From CAIXQW01 sp046049675 (GTDB lineage Bacteria > Bacteroidota > Bacteroidia > Chitinophagales > Chitinophagaceae), in the NCBI GenBank assembly GCA_046049675.1, contig JBJORA010000043.1:1-64000 (forward strand): a stretch of 64,000 nucleotides of DNA. The letters run 5' to 3'. Under the pieces are notes generated by a model. That model was not told the DNA's origin, did not search any database, and was given only the letters and a program-made list of their open reading frames with translations. The position numbers and the translations under genes are program-made. Shown here in pieces: positions 27,050-35,859 of the stretch. Position 1 is the first letter of the stretch; each line of letters starts with the position of its first letter.

Positions 27050-27195
27050 TTAAGACATCAGGCCTAAAGGCACTCGCGTAATACGCTGTGACTATCTTTT
27101 TACTAGTAAGACAACAGGCCTAAAGGCCCTTGTGTGAAATAAAAATTATGACCTCTTTTATCTACCAAGATATCGGGCCTAAAGGTCCCTTATTC
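27050..27195. repeat. Three direct repeats around GGCCTAAAGG palindromes
   Basis: GGCCTAAAGG occurs at 27061, 27117 and 27176 (spacing 56 and 59 bp), each preceded by AAGAYAWC. The third is in the form GGGCCTAAAGGTCCC, a near-perfect hairpin. The array lies between the convergent gpsA and M3 peptidase genes and resembles the array at 25521-25875 in design, but not in sequence. Confidence 0.75.
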
Positions 27196-27209
27196 TTAAT
27201 ATCTAAAAA

Positions 27210-29309
27210 CTACTTCAAACCTGCATTAATAAGGTATGGCTCTATTTGTAAATCGTGGCCACAAAAATCTCTGAAGGCCTTGTTGAGGTCTACGCTGTTG
27301 CCTACACTTAATATGTATTGTCTAAAGCGATCGCCATTAGCGCGCGTCATGCCGCCATTAGCCTTAAACCAATCGTAGGCATTGTAGTCTAGCACTTTGC
27401 TCCATGTGTATGCATAGTAACCAGCGCTGTAGCCACCGCCCCATATATGTGCAAAGTATGGTGTATGGTAACGCGTTGGCACTTCTTTCATTAGCAAACC
27501 ATATTTGCTTAATGCTTCTTTCTCGAATTCTAATACCGGCTTTATATCGCGTTCGTTTTCTACGCTGTGCCAAGCCATATCCAAAGTTGCTGCAGCAAGT
27601 AATTCGGTTACATCATAACCAGTATTAAATGTAGAAGCTTTTAGTAATTTATCTAATAACGCTTGCGGAATTGGCTGGCCCGTTTTATAGTGCACTGCAT
27701 AGTTCTTTAGAATTACTGGGTCTATGGCACAATGCTCATTAATTTGTGAAGGAAATTCTACAAAATCGCGCGGTGTGCTAGTACCACTTAGCATCGGGAA
27801 TTTTTGATTGGCAAATAAGCCATGTATGCTATGACCAAACTCATGGAACATGGTTGTTACATCGTCCCAGCTTATCAAAGATGGCTTGCCTTCTGCTGGT
27901 TTTGCAAAGTTGAATACGTTTGTAATAACTGGCTTTTGCTTGAGGTAGTGACTTTGCGTTACAAAATTATTCATCCATGCACCACCGCTTTTACTATCGC
28001 GCGTGTAGAAATCTAAGTAGTAAATAGCAATGCTACTGCCATCCCTATCAAATACTTCGTATGCCACAACATCGGGGTGGTATACTGGCAAATCTTTTCT
28101 TTCCTTAAACGTAACGCCATACATCACTTGTGCGGCATAGAACACACCCTTTTCTAAAACTGTGCGTACTTCAAAATATGGTTTGATTTCGCTTTCGTCT
28201 AAATCGTATTTGGCTTTGCGTACTTGCTCGGCGTAAAAGGTCCAATCCCAAGGCTCTAGCTTAAAGCCGCCGCCTTGCTCATCTATCATGGCTTGTATGT
28301 CTGCTGCTTCTTGCTTGGCTTTAGCTACTGCAGGGCCAGCAATTTGGGCTAACATATCCATGGCGCGTTTTGGTTGCACAGCCATTTGGTCTTGTAAACG
28401 CCATTCAGCAAAACTTTTCTTACCCATCAATTGCGCTTTTTGCAGACGCAGGCGCGCTAGGCGTTCAATAATTTCGCGTGTATCTGCTTCGTCACCTTTT
28501 TCTGCACGCATCCAACTTGCTTTGAAAAGACGCTCGCGCGTGTTTCTATTTTTTAGGCTACTTAACAAAGGTTGTTGCGTCGTATTGAGTAGGCTTAGCA
28601 AATACTTGCCTGTATGCCCAGCAGCATTAGCGCGTTCTTGTGCAGCAGCAATTTCTTCCGCACTTAGACCGTCAAGCTCTTTTACATCGCTAATTAATAG
28701 CGCGCCTTTTTTGCGTGCTTCCAATAATTTGCTACCATATGCAGTTTGCAGTGTTGCAATCTCTTCATTGTAGCGCTTCATTTTTTCTTTATCTGCGGGG
28801 CTAAGGTTTGCGCCTGCAAGTTCAAATTGCTGAATATAGTATTGCACCAAACGCAACTCTTCGCCTTTCAGTTTCTTTTGATTAAGCGCTTTGATACGTT
28901 TGTAAATTTTTTCGTTCAGATAAATTTTATCGTTGTGTGCACTAAAAATTGGTGCGTACTCTTCTTCTATTTTTTGCAGTGTAGGATTAGTATTAGCGCC
29001 AGTAAGGTTGCCAAAAATAATCGTTGCACGCGTTAAATCCTGACCGCTTGTTTCTAGTGCAACAATAGTATTCTTGAAAGTTGGTTTTGCTGTATTATTT
29101 GCAATGGCATCTATTTCTGCATCGTGTTGCTTTAGTGCAATATCAAAAGCTTCTCTAAAGTGCTCGTCTTTAATTAAGTCGAAGCGTGGCGCCTGATATT
29201 GCAAAGTACTGCGTTGCAATAAAGGGTTGGTGGTATTTTGTGCGTTTAAATTACTCATTAAAGCTAAGCTTAGCGCTCCCAGCATACTTGCCTTTCTTAA
29301 TATATTCAT
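27210..29309 (-). CDS. M3 family metallopeptidase (Dcp-like peptidyl-dipeptidase)
   Basis: 699 residues, with a signal peptide (ASMLGALSLALMSNLNAQN) that places it in the periplasm. Zinc-binding motif HEFGHSIHGL with the distal glutamate in FVEFPSQINEHCA. The substrate-binding C-terminal segment FAHIWGGGYSAGYYAYTWSKVLD is the classic M3 signature. Length and motifs fit the Dcp branch, which removes C-terminal dipeptides; oligopeptidase A is the alternative. It probably degrades peptides from exported or imported protein. A 75-bp repeat (29328-29402) forms its upstream region. Confidence 0.92.
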   Translation of the reverse strand: MNILRKASMLGALSLALMSNLNAQNTTNPLLQRSTLQYQAPRFDLIKDEHFREAFDIALKQHDAEIDAIANNTAKPTFKNTIVALETSGQDLTRATIIFGNLTGANTNPTLQKIEEEYAPIFSAHNDKIYLNEKIYKRIKALNQKKLKGEELRLVQYYIQQFELAGANLSPADKEKMKRYNEEIATLQTAYGSKLLEARKKGALLISDVKELDGLSAEEIAAAQERANAAGHTGKYLLSLLNTTQQPLLSSLKNRNTRERLFKASWMRAEKGDEADTREIIERLARLRLQKAQLMGKKSFAEWRLQDQMAVQPKRAMDMLAQIAGPAVAKAKQEAADIQAMIDEQGGGFKLEPWDWTFYAEQVRKAKYDLDESEIKPYFEVRTVLEKGVFYAAQVMYGVTFKERKDLPVYHPDVVAYEVFDRDGSSIAIYYLDFYTRDSKSGGAWMNNFVTQSHYLKQKPVITNVFNFAKPAEGKPSLISWDDVTTMFHEFGHSIHGLFANQKFPMLSGTSTPRDFVEFPSQINEHCAIDPVILKNYAVHYKTGQPIPQALLDKLLKASTFNTGYDVTELLAAATLDMAWHSVENERDIKPVLEFEKEALSKYGLLMKEVPTRYHTPYFAHIWGGGYSAGYYAYTWSKVLDYNAYDWFKANGGMTRANGDRFRQYILSVGNSVDLNKAFRDFCGHDLQIEPYLINAGLK

Positions 29310-29327
29310 TGCGTAAAATTGTGAAGG

Positions 29328-29402
29328 GCTAAGGTAGTGAAAAAAATGGAGTAATGGCAGTGGTGGTATTGTACACGAGTTAGCATAGGCTTGGCATTTT
29401 AC
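29328..29402. repeat. 75-bp direct repeat, copy A
   Basis: About 86% identical to 30627-30703. The central 36 bases, starting TAGTGAAAAAAATGGAG, are identical. It lies immediately upstream of the M3 peptidase gene. Confidence 0.85.
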
Positions 29403-29546
29403 CTAGTATATGAACGTAACTAGCTTGGTTCATCTAAGTTAATGCGTACCCACTTCTCACCCTAATACCGCAACCATCTAATAACTTCGGTGGTTATGAT
29501 GTTTCCGATTTCGCTTAAAACTGAGACGATTACACTTTAATAATTA

Positions 29547-30434
29547 TTACTCTAAACCAATGGCTTCACGACGTGCCTTTAAGTTTTGAGGATCAAAAAC
29601 TTCTAGTCCTTTATTCAGCGTGACATTATAGTACGTCAAATTAAAATTCCCACTGTACTGTCTATCTCGCAAATTAATATACATTTGATTATCATATAGA
29701 CCTTGTTCAATCATTACAAAATAAGACTCTAACACTTTCTCTACTCGGGCAACAATAGCTGAATCTGAATTCGTAACCGCATGTGCAAGCATAACACTAA
29801 AGTATGCCCACATATCATCTCCAACTACTTCAACTAGTGGCATGCCAAGTTTATGGATATGTGATTCTAGTTGGGTAAACACTTCGGCGTCAATAGCATC
29901 AATCAATTTCGCTCTTTGTTCAACTGTAAGTAAAGTATCGAACGCCGCGCTTGCACGGCAAAACTGGTCAATGGCAAATAGTCGCTGGATTTCAATCGCA
30001 TAGTAACTGCTGATTTGACTTCGAATCAGAGATTTGCCTTTAGTAATCGCTTTCTCAGTTATCTGTCCGTACGGTCGCCTTGCCAGTAACTCCATAAATT
30101 GAGAAGTACGTGCAGAATCTAGGTCACTTCGTAGCCATCCAAAAAGCTCTTCACGTGAATGCCCTTTCTCAAAATACTTTATCGCCAAAACTGCTGCTTC
30201 ATTAAATCTGCCTAAGTACAATTTGCATAATAAAGGTCCGTAATAGTTTATAATTTCCAAACTGTCTGCAAGAGCATTCGAGTATAGCTTATCAGCAAGA
30301 ATAGTGTCGCCTCGCTTTATTGCGTTCTCTGCCATAACGACATTACGTTGATATACAATTCCTACTTTAGGTTGCCCATAGGTAGTATAGGACAGAAAGA
30401 AAACACAAGTGAAAAGAAATATGTACTGACCCAT
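29547..30434 (-). CDS. Secreted protein of unknown function
   Basis: 295 residues from the ATG at 30434 (MGQYIFLFTCVFFLSYTTYGQ, a good signal peptide); the longer ORF has a non-signal N-terminus. The first ~80 mature residues look like a short TPR-type helical segment (AENAIKRGDTILADKLYSNAL, YLGRFNEAAVLAIKYFEKG). The rest is predicted mainly helical, with no recognised domain. The layout is like that of the adjacent upstream gene, so the two are probably distant paralogues. The gene sits between two copies of a 75-bp repeat, suggesting that it arrived or duplicated as a unit. Confidence 0.75.
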   Translation of the reverse strand: MGQYIFLFTCVFFLSYTTYGQPKVGIVYQRNVVMAENAIKRGDTILADKLYSNALADSLEIINYYGPLLCKLYLGRFNEAAVLAIKYFEKGHSREELFGWLRSDLDSARTSQFMELLARRPYGQITEKAITKGKSLIRSQISSYYAIEIQRLFAIDQFCRASAAFDTLLTVEQRAKLIDAIDAEVFTQLESHIHKLGMPLVEVVGDDMWAYFSVMLAHAVTNSDSAIVARVEKVLESYFVMIEQGLYDNQMYINLRDRQYSGNFNLTYYNVTLNKGLEVFDPQNLKARREAIGLE

Positions 30435-30626
30435 TACTGAATAAAACTCGTTATAATATTTTTTATTCTCAAAAATGCCATTAATTGCTGGGTTTAGCAT
30501 GCTCCGTATTAACTGCTAGTCCCATGTAAATAGCATATAGCTGTCCTTTTGCTATTGGCTGAAAACTGTCAAAACTTTTTCTTTTCATAATCCTTTTTGC
30601 CTTTTTTTCTATACTCGCTGCCTAAA

Positions 30627-30703
30627 GCTAAATTAGTGAAAAAAATGGAGTAATGGCAGTGGTGGTATTTTATACGAGTTAGCACAGGCTTAGCAAAATT
30701 TAC
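30627..30703. repeat. 75-bp direct repeat, copy B
   Basis: Direct copy of 29328-29402. Its right end reaches the stop codon of the minus-strand gene at 30703. Confidence 0.85.
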
Positions 30704-31797
30704 TATTGCTCAAAAAAGTTTAAGCGCAACACCATCCCATATTCTTTTGCATAGGCTTCGATAGCAGTATCGTGTTCTACCGTTGGTAGGGCTATCAGGG
30801 CTCGGCGAGCATTTACTTCACAGATATCTGTAGAGTAAGTGTCTGGACTAAAATGCATATTATAGTTTTGCCATTTTACAGTATCAGTTGTTTTGTGGCG
30901 TAGTAGTCTGACAACACGCCTATCTGCTTCTGGCGAGTGATTGCTCGTGGAATTACATGAATAATCTGCAATGGCAGCAAAGTCGCGTGGATGCAAAGCG
31001 CCGTTGCCAACAGCCGCTACCATAGGCTTGTACAGTTTATGAAACATGTATTGCTGATGAAAGAATGGAAACAATAGTAGCGATTGCTGATTGGTATTTA
31101 AAGATTTCATTTTATAGTATTCAACCTCGTAAGCATCGGCATCGTGGTCGAGTAAGCCCAAGGATTGCTCAGACGGAAATCCGTAGGTATTGACATAGTA
31201 CTCAATGCTATAGGCAAAAGCATCTACCATCGCGGCATACATGGTGTCGTGTTTTTTTATGCTTATCACTATAGCAGATTGATCCGACTTGCTATTTGCA
31301 ATTTCGCGGCCCCTTACGTGTGCAAGGTTATCGCTAAACCTCATACCACTAAACATAGAACGTATAGGCAAATTAAGCGATTGCCAATGTTGCAAACGCG
31401 CTGTGTCGTAATGTTGCTTCACATATGCACTATTCTTCAGCACCCAATCTGCTGCAACTCTGCTCGCTTTGAATGTTCGGTTGTTGATGCCGTAGGTTAC
31501 ACTCGCCAAAAAGTATTTCTTTTGGAGTGCTTTGTTATCGGTAAGGCATGCTACTTGAAAACAATTAAAAAGGTCTCGTGCAAACTTTATGCGCGTACAA
31601 TTAAACACACTGTCATACAACTGCAATGCCGCTTGATGCCTATTTTGTAGCACGAGTTTTTCTGCTTGAATTATTGCTCGGTGATATGAGAAGGCGCTTG
31701 TATCTGCAACAGCATCGCGCACTTGTGCAGAGGAGCTAAAGAATAGAAAAAGTATCGCAACGATGAATAATACATGCTTCGCAGAACAAATTTGCAT
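30703..31797 (-). CDS. Secreted protein of unknown function
   Basis: 364 residues. Signal peptide MQICSAKHVLFIVAILFLFFSSSAQ. The mature N-terminus has a TPR-like helix pair (IIQAEKLVLQNRHQAALQLYDSVFN), followed by helical sequence without a known domain. The C-terminal segment (DTYSTDICEVNARRALIALPTVEHD) may pack as a separate unit. It is similar in layout to the next gene downstream (29547-30434). No T9SS sorting domain is visible, so it is probably periplasmic. Confidence 0.75.
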   Translation of the reverse strand: MQICSAKHVLFIVAILFLFFSSSAQVRDAVADTSAFSYHRAIIQAEKLVLQNRHQAALQLYDSVFNCTRIKFARDLFNCFQVACLTDNKALQKKYFLASVTYGINNRTFKASRVAADWVLKNSAYVKQHYDTARLQHWQSLNLPIRSMFSGMRFSDNLAHVRGREIANSKSDQSAIVISIKKHDTMYAAMVDAFAYSIEYYVNTYGFPSEQSLGLLDHDADAYEVEYYKMKSLNTNQQSLLLFPFFHQQYMFHKLYKPMVAAVGNGALHPRDFAAIADYSCNSTSNHSPEADRRVVRLLRHKTTDTVKWQNYNMHFSPDTYSTDICEVNARRALIALPTVEHDTAIEAYAKEYGMVLRLNFFEQ

Positions 31798-31888
31798 ACG
31801 ACTAAAAGGGTTTACAAGTAAATTTACAACAAGTAAAACATCAGCCTCATTTTCTGAGCTTTTTTAGGCGAAAGCAGCTTTTATGCCA

Positions 31889-33154
31889 TTATTTTTCTTT
31901 GTTCTCAAGCAGCTGAATGCCACCAAACAAAAACAAACTCACAAAAAAAACAAAGGGTACTACACCAGCTTGTATATCTAGCATATCGTCGGTGCAGCAG
32001 TTAATAAAAGCAATGGCTACCATAGCTTTACCGAAGAATATTTTGTGCCGAGCAAAAAAGCGCCACGCTTGCCAAAACCATAAGCCTAGTAGCGATAAAC
32101 CAATAAGGCCAATATCTAAGGCGGTGTGCAATAGTTGATTGTGCGTGTGCATACGGTTAATTACAAGATTATGCAGTTGCTTTTGCTTTAGTGCCTCCAG
32201 CAAAACATCGTTGGCCATGCCTGTGCCGTAGCCAAACAAGGGCTTTTGCTTAATAAGCTCCAAACAAGCAAGCCAAGCATTGGCGCGACTACCGGCGCTA
32301 TTGGCAAAAGTGGCATTACTAGCAAGATCTTTTAATTCGCCAATTGCATTAAAACGCTGCCATCTAAAAATTCGAACAAGTACTACCACAATTGCTACAG
32401 CCGCAACACAAGCTACAATAATGCGCAGCTTGGTTTTTGTATCTGTAAGGGTTTGCAACGCATGTACACTTGCTATAACTGCCGTCGCACATAAAGCGAG
32501 AAATGCAGTTTTACTTGTAAGCAAAGCAATAAAAAGTACAAATAGTACTATCAGTACAATTTGCCATTTTTTATTAAAGCTAGATTGCAAATTTGTACTG
32601 CCTAAAAAACTATTTCCTAGCCAAGCTATCGCAATAAGGTAAAAGTTACTTAAATAACCAGGATGCATCAATGGTCTTGCAAGATCTTCGTAAAAAAACC
32701 AAACTGTTGTTGCTGAGGACACATAATTATATGCATACAAAGCATTGCCTAAGCAGAATAGTATAGCCAATGCACAACTTATGCAAAAGGCATCCATAAT
32801 GTATTGAACTCGTTTGCCCCTTGGTGCTAATCCTCCTGCAAATACAATTGGAAAAATGATGAAGCTTAGCTTGCGTTCTAGTGTCGCACCGCCTAAAGAA
32901 AGGCTATTTGTATATAGCAAGCCAATCGCATACATCGCAAATAATGCTAGACTAGGCCAAATGAGTTTATTACCCAGTGCATTCTTTAGCTTATCTATTA
33001 GAGCTATGTCCAAAAGAAATGCTACGATTAGTATGGTAATAGGAATACTGCTCCATTGCTTGTGCCAACATACAATACACGCTATAGCACAACACAAGAA
33101 GAATGCAATGTTTGCACGTGTAAGCAAGGTTTTAATGTTGTGCTGGGCAAACAT
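31889..33154 (-). CDS. O-antigen ligase/polymerase family (Wzy_C) membrane protein
   Basis: 421 residues with about 11-12 hydrophobic segments. The large periplasmic loop carries the Wzy_C pattern: SRANAWLACLELIKQKPLFGYGTG, then HTHNQLLHTALDIGLIGLSLLGLW, with the conserved Arg, the GxG and the H-x-HN residues. Such proteins join polysaccharide chains to lipid A-core or polymerise O units; which of the two is unclear. A -7 element TACTTTTG ends 8 nt before the ATG, and the start is divergent from the TsaC-like gene. Confidence 0.85.
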   Translation of the reverse strand: MFAQHNIKTLLTRANIAFFLCCAIACIVCWHKQWSSIPITILIVAFLLDIALIDKLKNALGNKLIWPSLALFAMYAIGLLYTNSLSLGGATLERKLSFIIFPIVFAGGLAPRGKRVQYIMDAFCISCALAILFCLGNALYAYNYVSSATTVWFFYEDLARPLMHPGYLSNFYLIAIAWLGNSFLGSTNLQSSFNKKWQIVLIVLFVLFIALLTSKTAFLALCATAVIASVHALQTLTDTKTKLRIIVACVAAVAIVVVLVRIFRWQRFNAIGELKDLASNATFANSAGSRANAWLACLELIKQKPLFGYGTGMANDVLLEALKQKQLHNLVINRMHTHNQLLHTALDIGLIGLSLLGLWFWQAWRFFARHKIFFGKAMVAIAFINCCTDDMLDIQAGVVPFVFFVSLFLFGGIQLLENKEK

Positions 33155-33162
33155 GTATGCAA

Positions 33163-33179
33163 CAAAAGTACTAATTTTA
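33163..33179. promoter_or_regulatory. Back-to-back divergent -7 elements
   Basis: Minus-strand TACTTTTG (33170-33163) serves the ligase-like gene, 8 nt from its ATG. The plus-strand TAATTTTA (33172-33179) serves the TsaC-like gene, 12 nt from its ATG. One base separates the two elements, so both promoters cannot be occupied by polymerase at once. Confidence 0.55.
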
Positions 33180-33191
33180 CCATAGCCATCT

Positions 33192-33809
33192 ATGTATATT
33201 AGAGTTCATCCACAAGACCCAGAGCCGCGCAAGATTGCGAGTATAGTAGAATGTCTAAAAAATGATGGCGTTATAATCTATCCAACCGATACCGTGTACG
33301 GAATTGGCGCAAGTATTTTTAGCACAAAAGCTACAGAGCGCATATATAGAATTAAGCACCTTAATGCTAAAACAGCTAAGCTTAGTATTATTTGCAATAG
33401 CATTAGCGAGCTAAGCATGTATATCCGCAGTTTGGATACTGCTACGTTTAAGATGCTGAAAAAAAATTTGCCTGGGCCATATACATTTATTCTTGAAGGC
33501 AGCCGCGAATTACCTAAGTTGCTCAAAACCAAGCGCAATACGGTTGGTATTCGCATACCCAACAACAAAATCTGCAGCGCCATTGTAGAAAAACTGGGTG
33601 TACCGATTATAAGCACCAGTTTGCCAGAGCGCGCTAATATTGAAGACTATACAGACCCAGAAGTATTTGCTGAGTACTTCGAAAACGAGGTAGACCTGAT
33701 AATTGACGGTGGAATTGGTAGTTATATTGCTAGTACTGTTGTAGATTGCACTTCGGTTCCTGCCGTGATTACGCGGGAAGGAGCAGGACTAACTGAGCTG
33801 ATACTATAA
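33192..33809 (+). CDS. L-threonylcarbamoyladenylate synthase family protein (YrdC/TsaC/YciO)
   Basis: 205 residues, single YrdC domain without the Sua5 extension. Motifs: IIYPTDTVYGIGASIF near 29-44, KHLNAKTAKLSIICNS, LPGPYTFILEG, TVGIRIPNN and IISTSLPERAN. TsaC enzymes make threonylcarbamoyl-AMP for the t6A37 modification of ANN-decoding tRNAs. The KxxxAKLSIICN form resembles the YciO branch, whose activity is weaker, so the exact role is uncertain. First gene of a probable three-gene operon (gaps of 10 and 3 nt). Confidence 0.85.
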   Translation: MYIRVHPQDPEPRKIASIVECLKNDGVIIYPTDTVYGIGASIFSTKATERIYRIKHLNAKTAKLSIICNSISELSMYIRSLDTATFKMLKKNLPGPYTFILEGSRELPKLLKTKRNTVGIRIPNNKICSAIVEKLGVPIISTSLPERANIEDYTDPEVFAEYFENEVDLIIDGGIGSYIASTVVDCTSVPAVITREGAGLTELIL

Positions 33810-33819
33810 TTTTTTTTAG

Positions 33820-34548
33820 ATGATGAGAATATTACTCGCACTACTATTGATGTTATGTAATGCAACACTGTTTGCACAAGTAGACGCTTCGTCTACGGTA
33901 CCTGCCGACGATTTGCAGATGCAAAAGAAGAAGCGCAAAGCTGTTAAAAACCCAAAGCTTGTCTATCAGCCGCGTAGCTGGTACATCATGGCAAGCACTG
34001 GCGCACCTAATAATTTGCGAAGCCAATGGCGCGACTTTGAAGACTTAGCAACATTTAAGAGCCGTCAAAGCTTACCATATACCTTAAAGCTAGAGCGTAC
34101 CTTCGACAAAGGCTGGGGCGTGGTTATTGGTGCTAGTAGAGTTGGCGGTGAATACAATTGGATAAAAAGCGTGCCAGATAGCACAGGGCAGGCATTGCTA
34201 TACAATCAAGGTTTTAAGTTTGGCAACACCAGTGTTTACGCTGGCGCAACGAGATATTTGTATTACAACGAAAAATTTGCCACCTATGGTAGCGCCATGT
34301 TTGGCATTAATAATAATACGTATGTTCTCAGCAACGAAGGGGGATCTCGAGTTCAAATGCTTGAGCCAAAGCCACTTCCTGCGCTGTTCTACAACATAGT
34401 TTTGGGTGGCAAATACAATTTTACCAAACGCTTTGGATTATACGCCGAGGTAGGCTATGGTCGCTTGCAGTTTATTAATATTGGTGCGCAATTGCGACTA
34501 AACGCCGTTAAAGTATTAGACAAAAGAGGACGTATTACTAAGGAATAA
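33820..34548 (+). CDS. Outer-membrane beta-barrel-like protein
   Basis: 242 residues. Signal peptide MMRILLALLLMLCNATLFAQ, a basic linker (MQKKKRKAVKNPK), then alternating hydrophobic strands from SWYIMASTGAPNNL to FGLYAEVGYGRLQFINIGAQLRL. The pattern suits an 8- to 10-stranded barrel. Function unknown. It lies 10 nt after the TsaC-like gene and 3 nt before the acyltransferase gene, consistent with an envelope-related operon. Confidence 0.8.
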   Translation: MMRILLALLLMLCNATLFAQVDASSTVPADDLQMQKKKRKAVKNPKLVYQPRSWYIMASTGAPNNLRSQWRDFEDLATFKSRQSLPYTLKLERTFDKGWGVVIGASRVGGEYNWIKSVPDSTGQALLYNQGFKFGNTSVYAGATRYLYYNEKFATYGSAMFGINNNTYVLSNEGGSRVQMLEPKPLPALFYNIVLGGKYNFTKRFGLYAEVGYGRLQFINIGAQLRLNAVKVLDKRGRITKE

Positions 34549-34551
34549 GCA

Positions 34552-35406
34552 GTGTATTATATTTATCTAGCACTTCTGTATCCTTTATCGTGGTTGCCAT
34601 TTAAGCTACTGTATTTGTTAAGTGATGCCTTGCGCTTTATTTTATATAAAATACTGAAGTATCGCGTTACTGTTGTACGCCAAAACTTACAATTGTCGTT
34701 TCCTGAAAAGAGTGCCGAAGCATTGCTATGCATAGAGAAAGCCTTTTATCGCAACTTATGCGACAGTATTGTAGAAACTATTAAACTACTAAGCATCAGT
34801 AAAGCAGAGCTTAATAAACGCATGACTGCAAATTGGGATGTCATTGAAAACGAATATGGTAAAGGCAAAGTTGTGCAAGGGCATTTGTCACATTTATTTA
34901 ATTGGGAATGGGGTACAGTAGTTTGCAATTGGAATACACGCTTTCAATTTGTTGGACCTTACAACAAGCCTAGTAGTAAAGCCATGGATGAAATTCTGTG
35001 TAAGATTCGTAGTCGCAGCGGTACTGAATTTGTGGACATGAACGAAATTAACCTTGTAATGGGGCATTATCAAAGTAAAGAAACATTATGGGGCTTTATT
35101 GCCGATCAAAATCCTAGCGAACCACGTAGAAGTGCTTGGCTAGATTTTTTAGGTAGAGAAACCGCGTTCTTTAAAGGAGCAGAATTAATTGCCCGTCGCT
35201 ACGGCAATGTAGTAATATTTGGTTGTATCAAAAAAGTAAAACGGGGTTATTACCATATTGAGCTAACTAAAGTTTTTGACGATGCCAAGCAAACTAGCGA
35301 TGGCGAAATCACAACAATGTATGTACGCTATCTAGAAAAATGCATTCGCGAGCAGCCCGAAAATTGGCTGTGGAGCCATAGAAGATGGAAGCATGTGCGG
35401 TCTTAA
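34552..35406 (+). CDS. Lipid A biosynthesis acyltransferase (LpxL/HtrB-like)
   Basis: 284 residues starting at a GTG 3 nt after the preceding stop, so translation is probably coupled. An N-terminal membrane anchor (YIYLALLYPLSWLPFKLLYLL) precedes the catalytic HX4E motif at GHLSHLFNWEWG, and GFIADQNPSEPRRSAWLDFLG is the expected second conserved block. It transfers a secondary acyl chain to lipid A, or in some Bacteroidota acylates other lipids, on the cytoplasmic face of the inner membrane. The tail ENWLWSHRRWKH is diagnostic of the family. Confidence 0.9.
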   Translation: MYYIYLALLYPLSWLPFKLLYLLSDALRFILYKILKYRVTVVRQNLQLSFPEKSAEALLCIEKAFYRNLCDSIVETIKLLSISKAELNKRMTANWDVIENEYGKGKVVQGHLSHLFNWEWGTVVCNWNTRFQFVGPYNKPSSKAMDEILCKIRSRSGTEFVDMNEINLVMGHYQSKETLWGFIADQNPSEPRRSAWLDFLGRETAFFKGAELIARRYGNVVIFGCIKKVKRGYYHIELTKVFDDAKQTSDGEITTMYVRYLEKCIREQPENWLWSHRRWKHVRS

Positions 35407-35509
35407 TCCGCAACAAAACTTGAATAACTATTTTCTGGTCGGCAGCAATGGAAAATTGCTTTAGCCAAAATCATGTGAGTTACAAGGTTTTCAAAAAAAG
35501 AAAATTAGG

Positions 35510-35600
35510 TTTGGTCGCACAGCAGGCAGAAACACATTTTTGAGAAGCTATTCTCTGTTCTGTTAGCGCAGTTTGAGTAACCCCTTTCTGCGCGACCAAA
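35510..35600 (+). ncRNA. Candidate structured RNA (strand uncertain)
   Basis: TTTGGTCGC (35510-35518) pairs perfectly with GCGACCAAA (35592-35600). Directly inside, GCAGAAA (35526-35532) pairs with TTTCTGC (35585-35591), leaving a 7-nt bulge on one side only. The enclosed part contains GAGAA-GCTA-TTCTC (35542-35555) and CTG-TTAGCG-CAG hairpins. TATTTTT follows the 3' arm, as in a weak terminator. It does not resemble any RNA family I can name. Confidence 0.4.
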
Positions 35601-35825
35601 TATTTTTAACTAAGTAAAATTATTTCTATACTGCTAAAGTAGAATGTCGAAAACATATACGCAAATAAAATTATCACAAAATAGATGCATGTGCATAAGT
35701 GCTTATGGGATGTGCTTATCGACTGTGCCAAATTGCTATGGCCTTTTGTAAATAGCGGTAATTGTATCAAAAAAATACGTGTTTGGCGGTAATGCCTATC
35801 ATAATACAATTGAGGATGCAGCCGC

Positions 35826-35833
35826 TATCTTTG
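35826..35833 (+). promoter_or_regulatory. -7 element (TATCTTTG) of gcvT
   Basis: Exact TAnnTTTG, 26 nt before the gcvT ATG at 35860. It implies a leader of about 20 nt and excludes the longer reading frame that begins at 35779. Confidence 0.5.
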
Positions 35834-35859
35834 CCCATCACAATTTAGTACTACTACAA

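Larger units (their letters stand above)
35407..35859. other. Intergenic region upstream of gcvT
   Basis: 453 bp. It contains a structured-RNA candidate at 35510-35600 and the gcvT -7 element at 35826. The remainder (35605-35825) is AT-rich with no convincing ORF. I looked for a glycine riboswitch and did not find its conserved core. Confidence 0.5.

Noticed and set aside
35407..35859. Possible glycine riboswitch upstream of gcvT
   Set aside because: The conserved tandem-aptamer core is absent. The only strong structure (35510-35600) has a different shape and lies far from the start.
35779..35859. Longer N-terminus for GcvT
   Set aside because: The extra 27 residues do not match the family, and a consensus -7 element lies within them.
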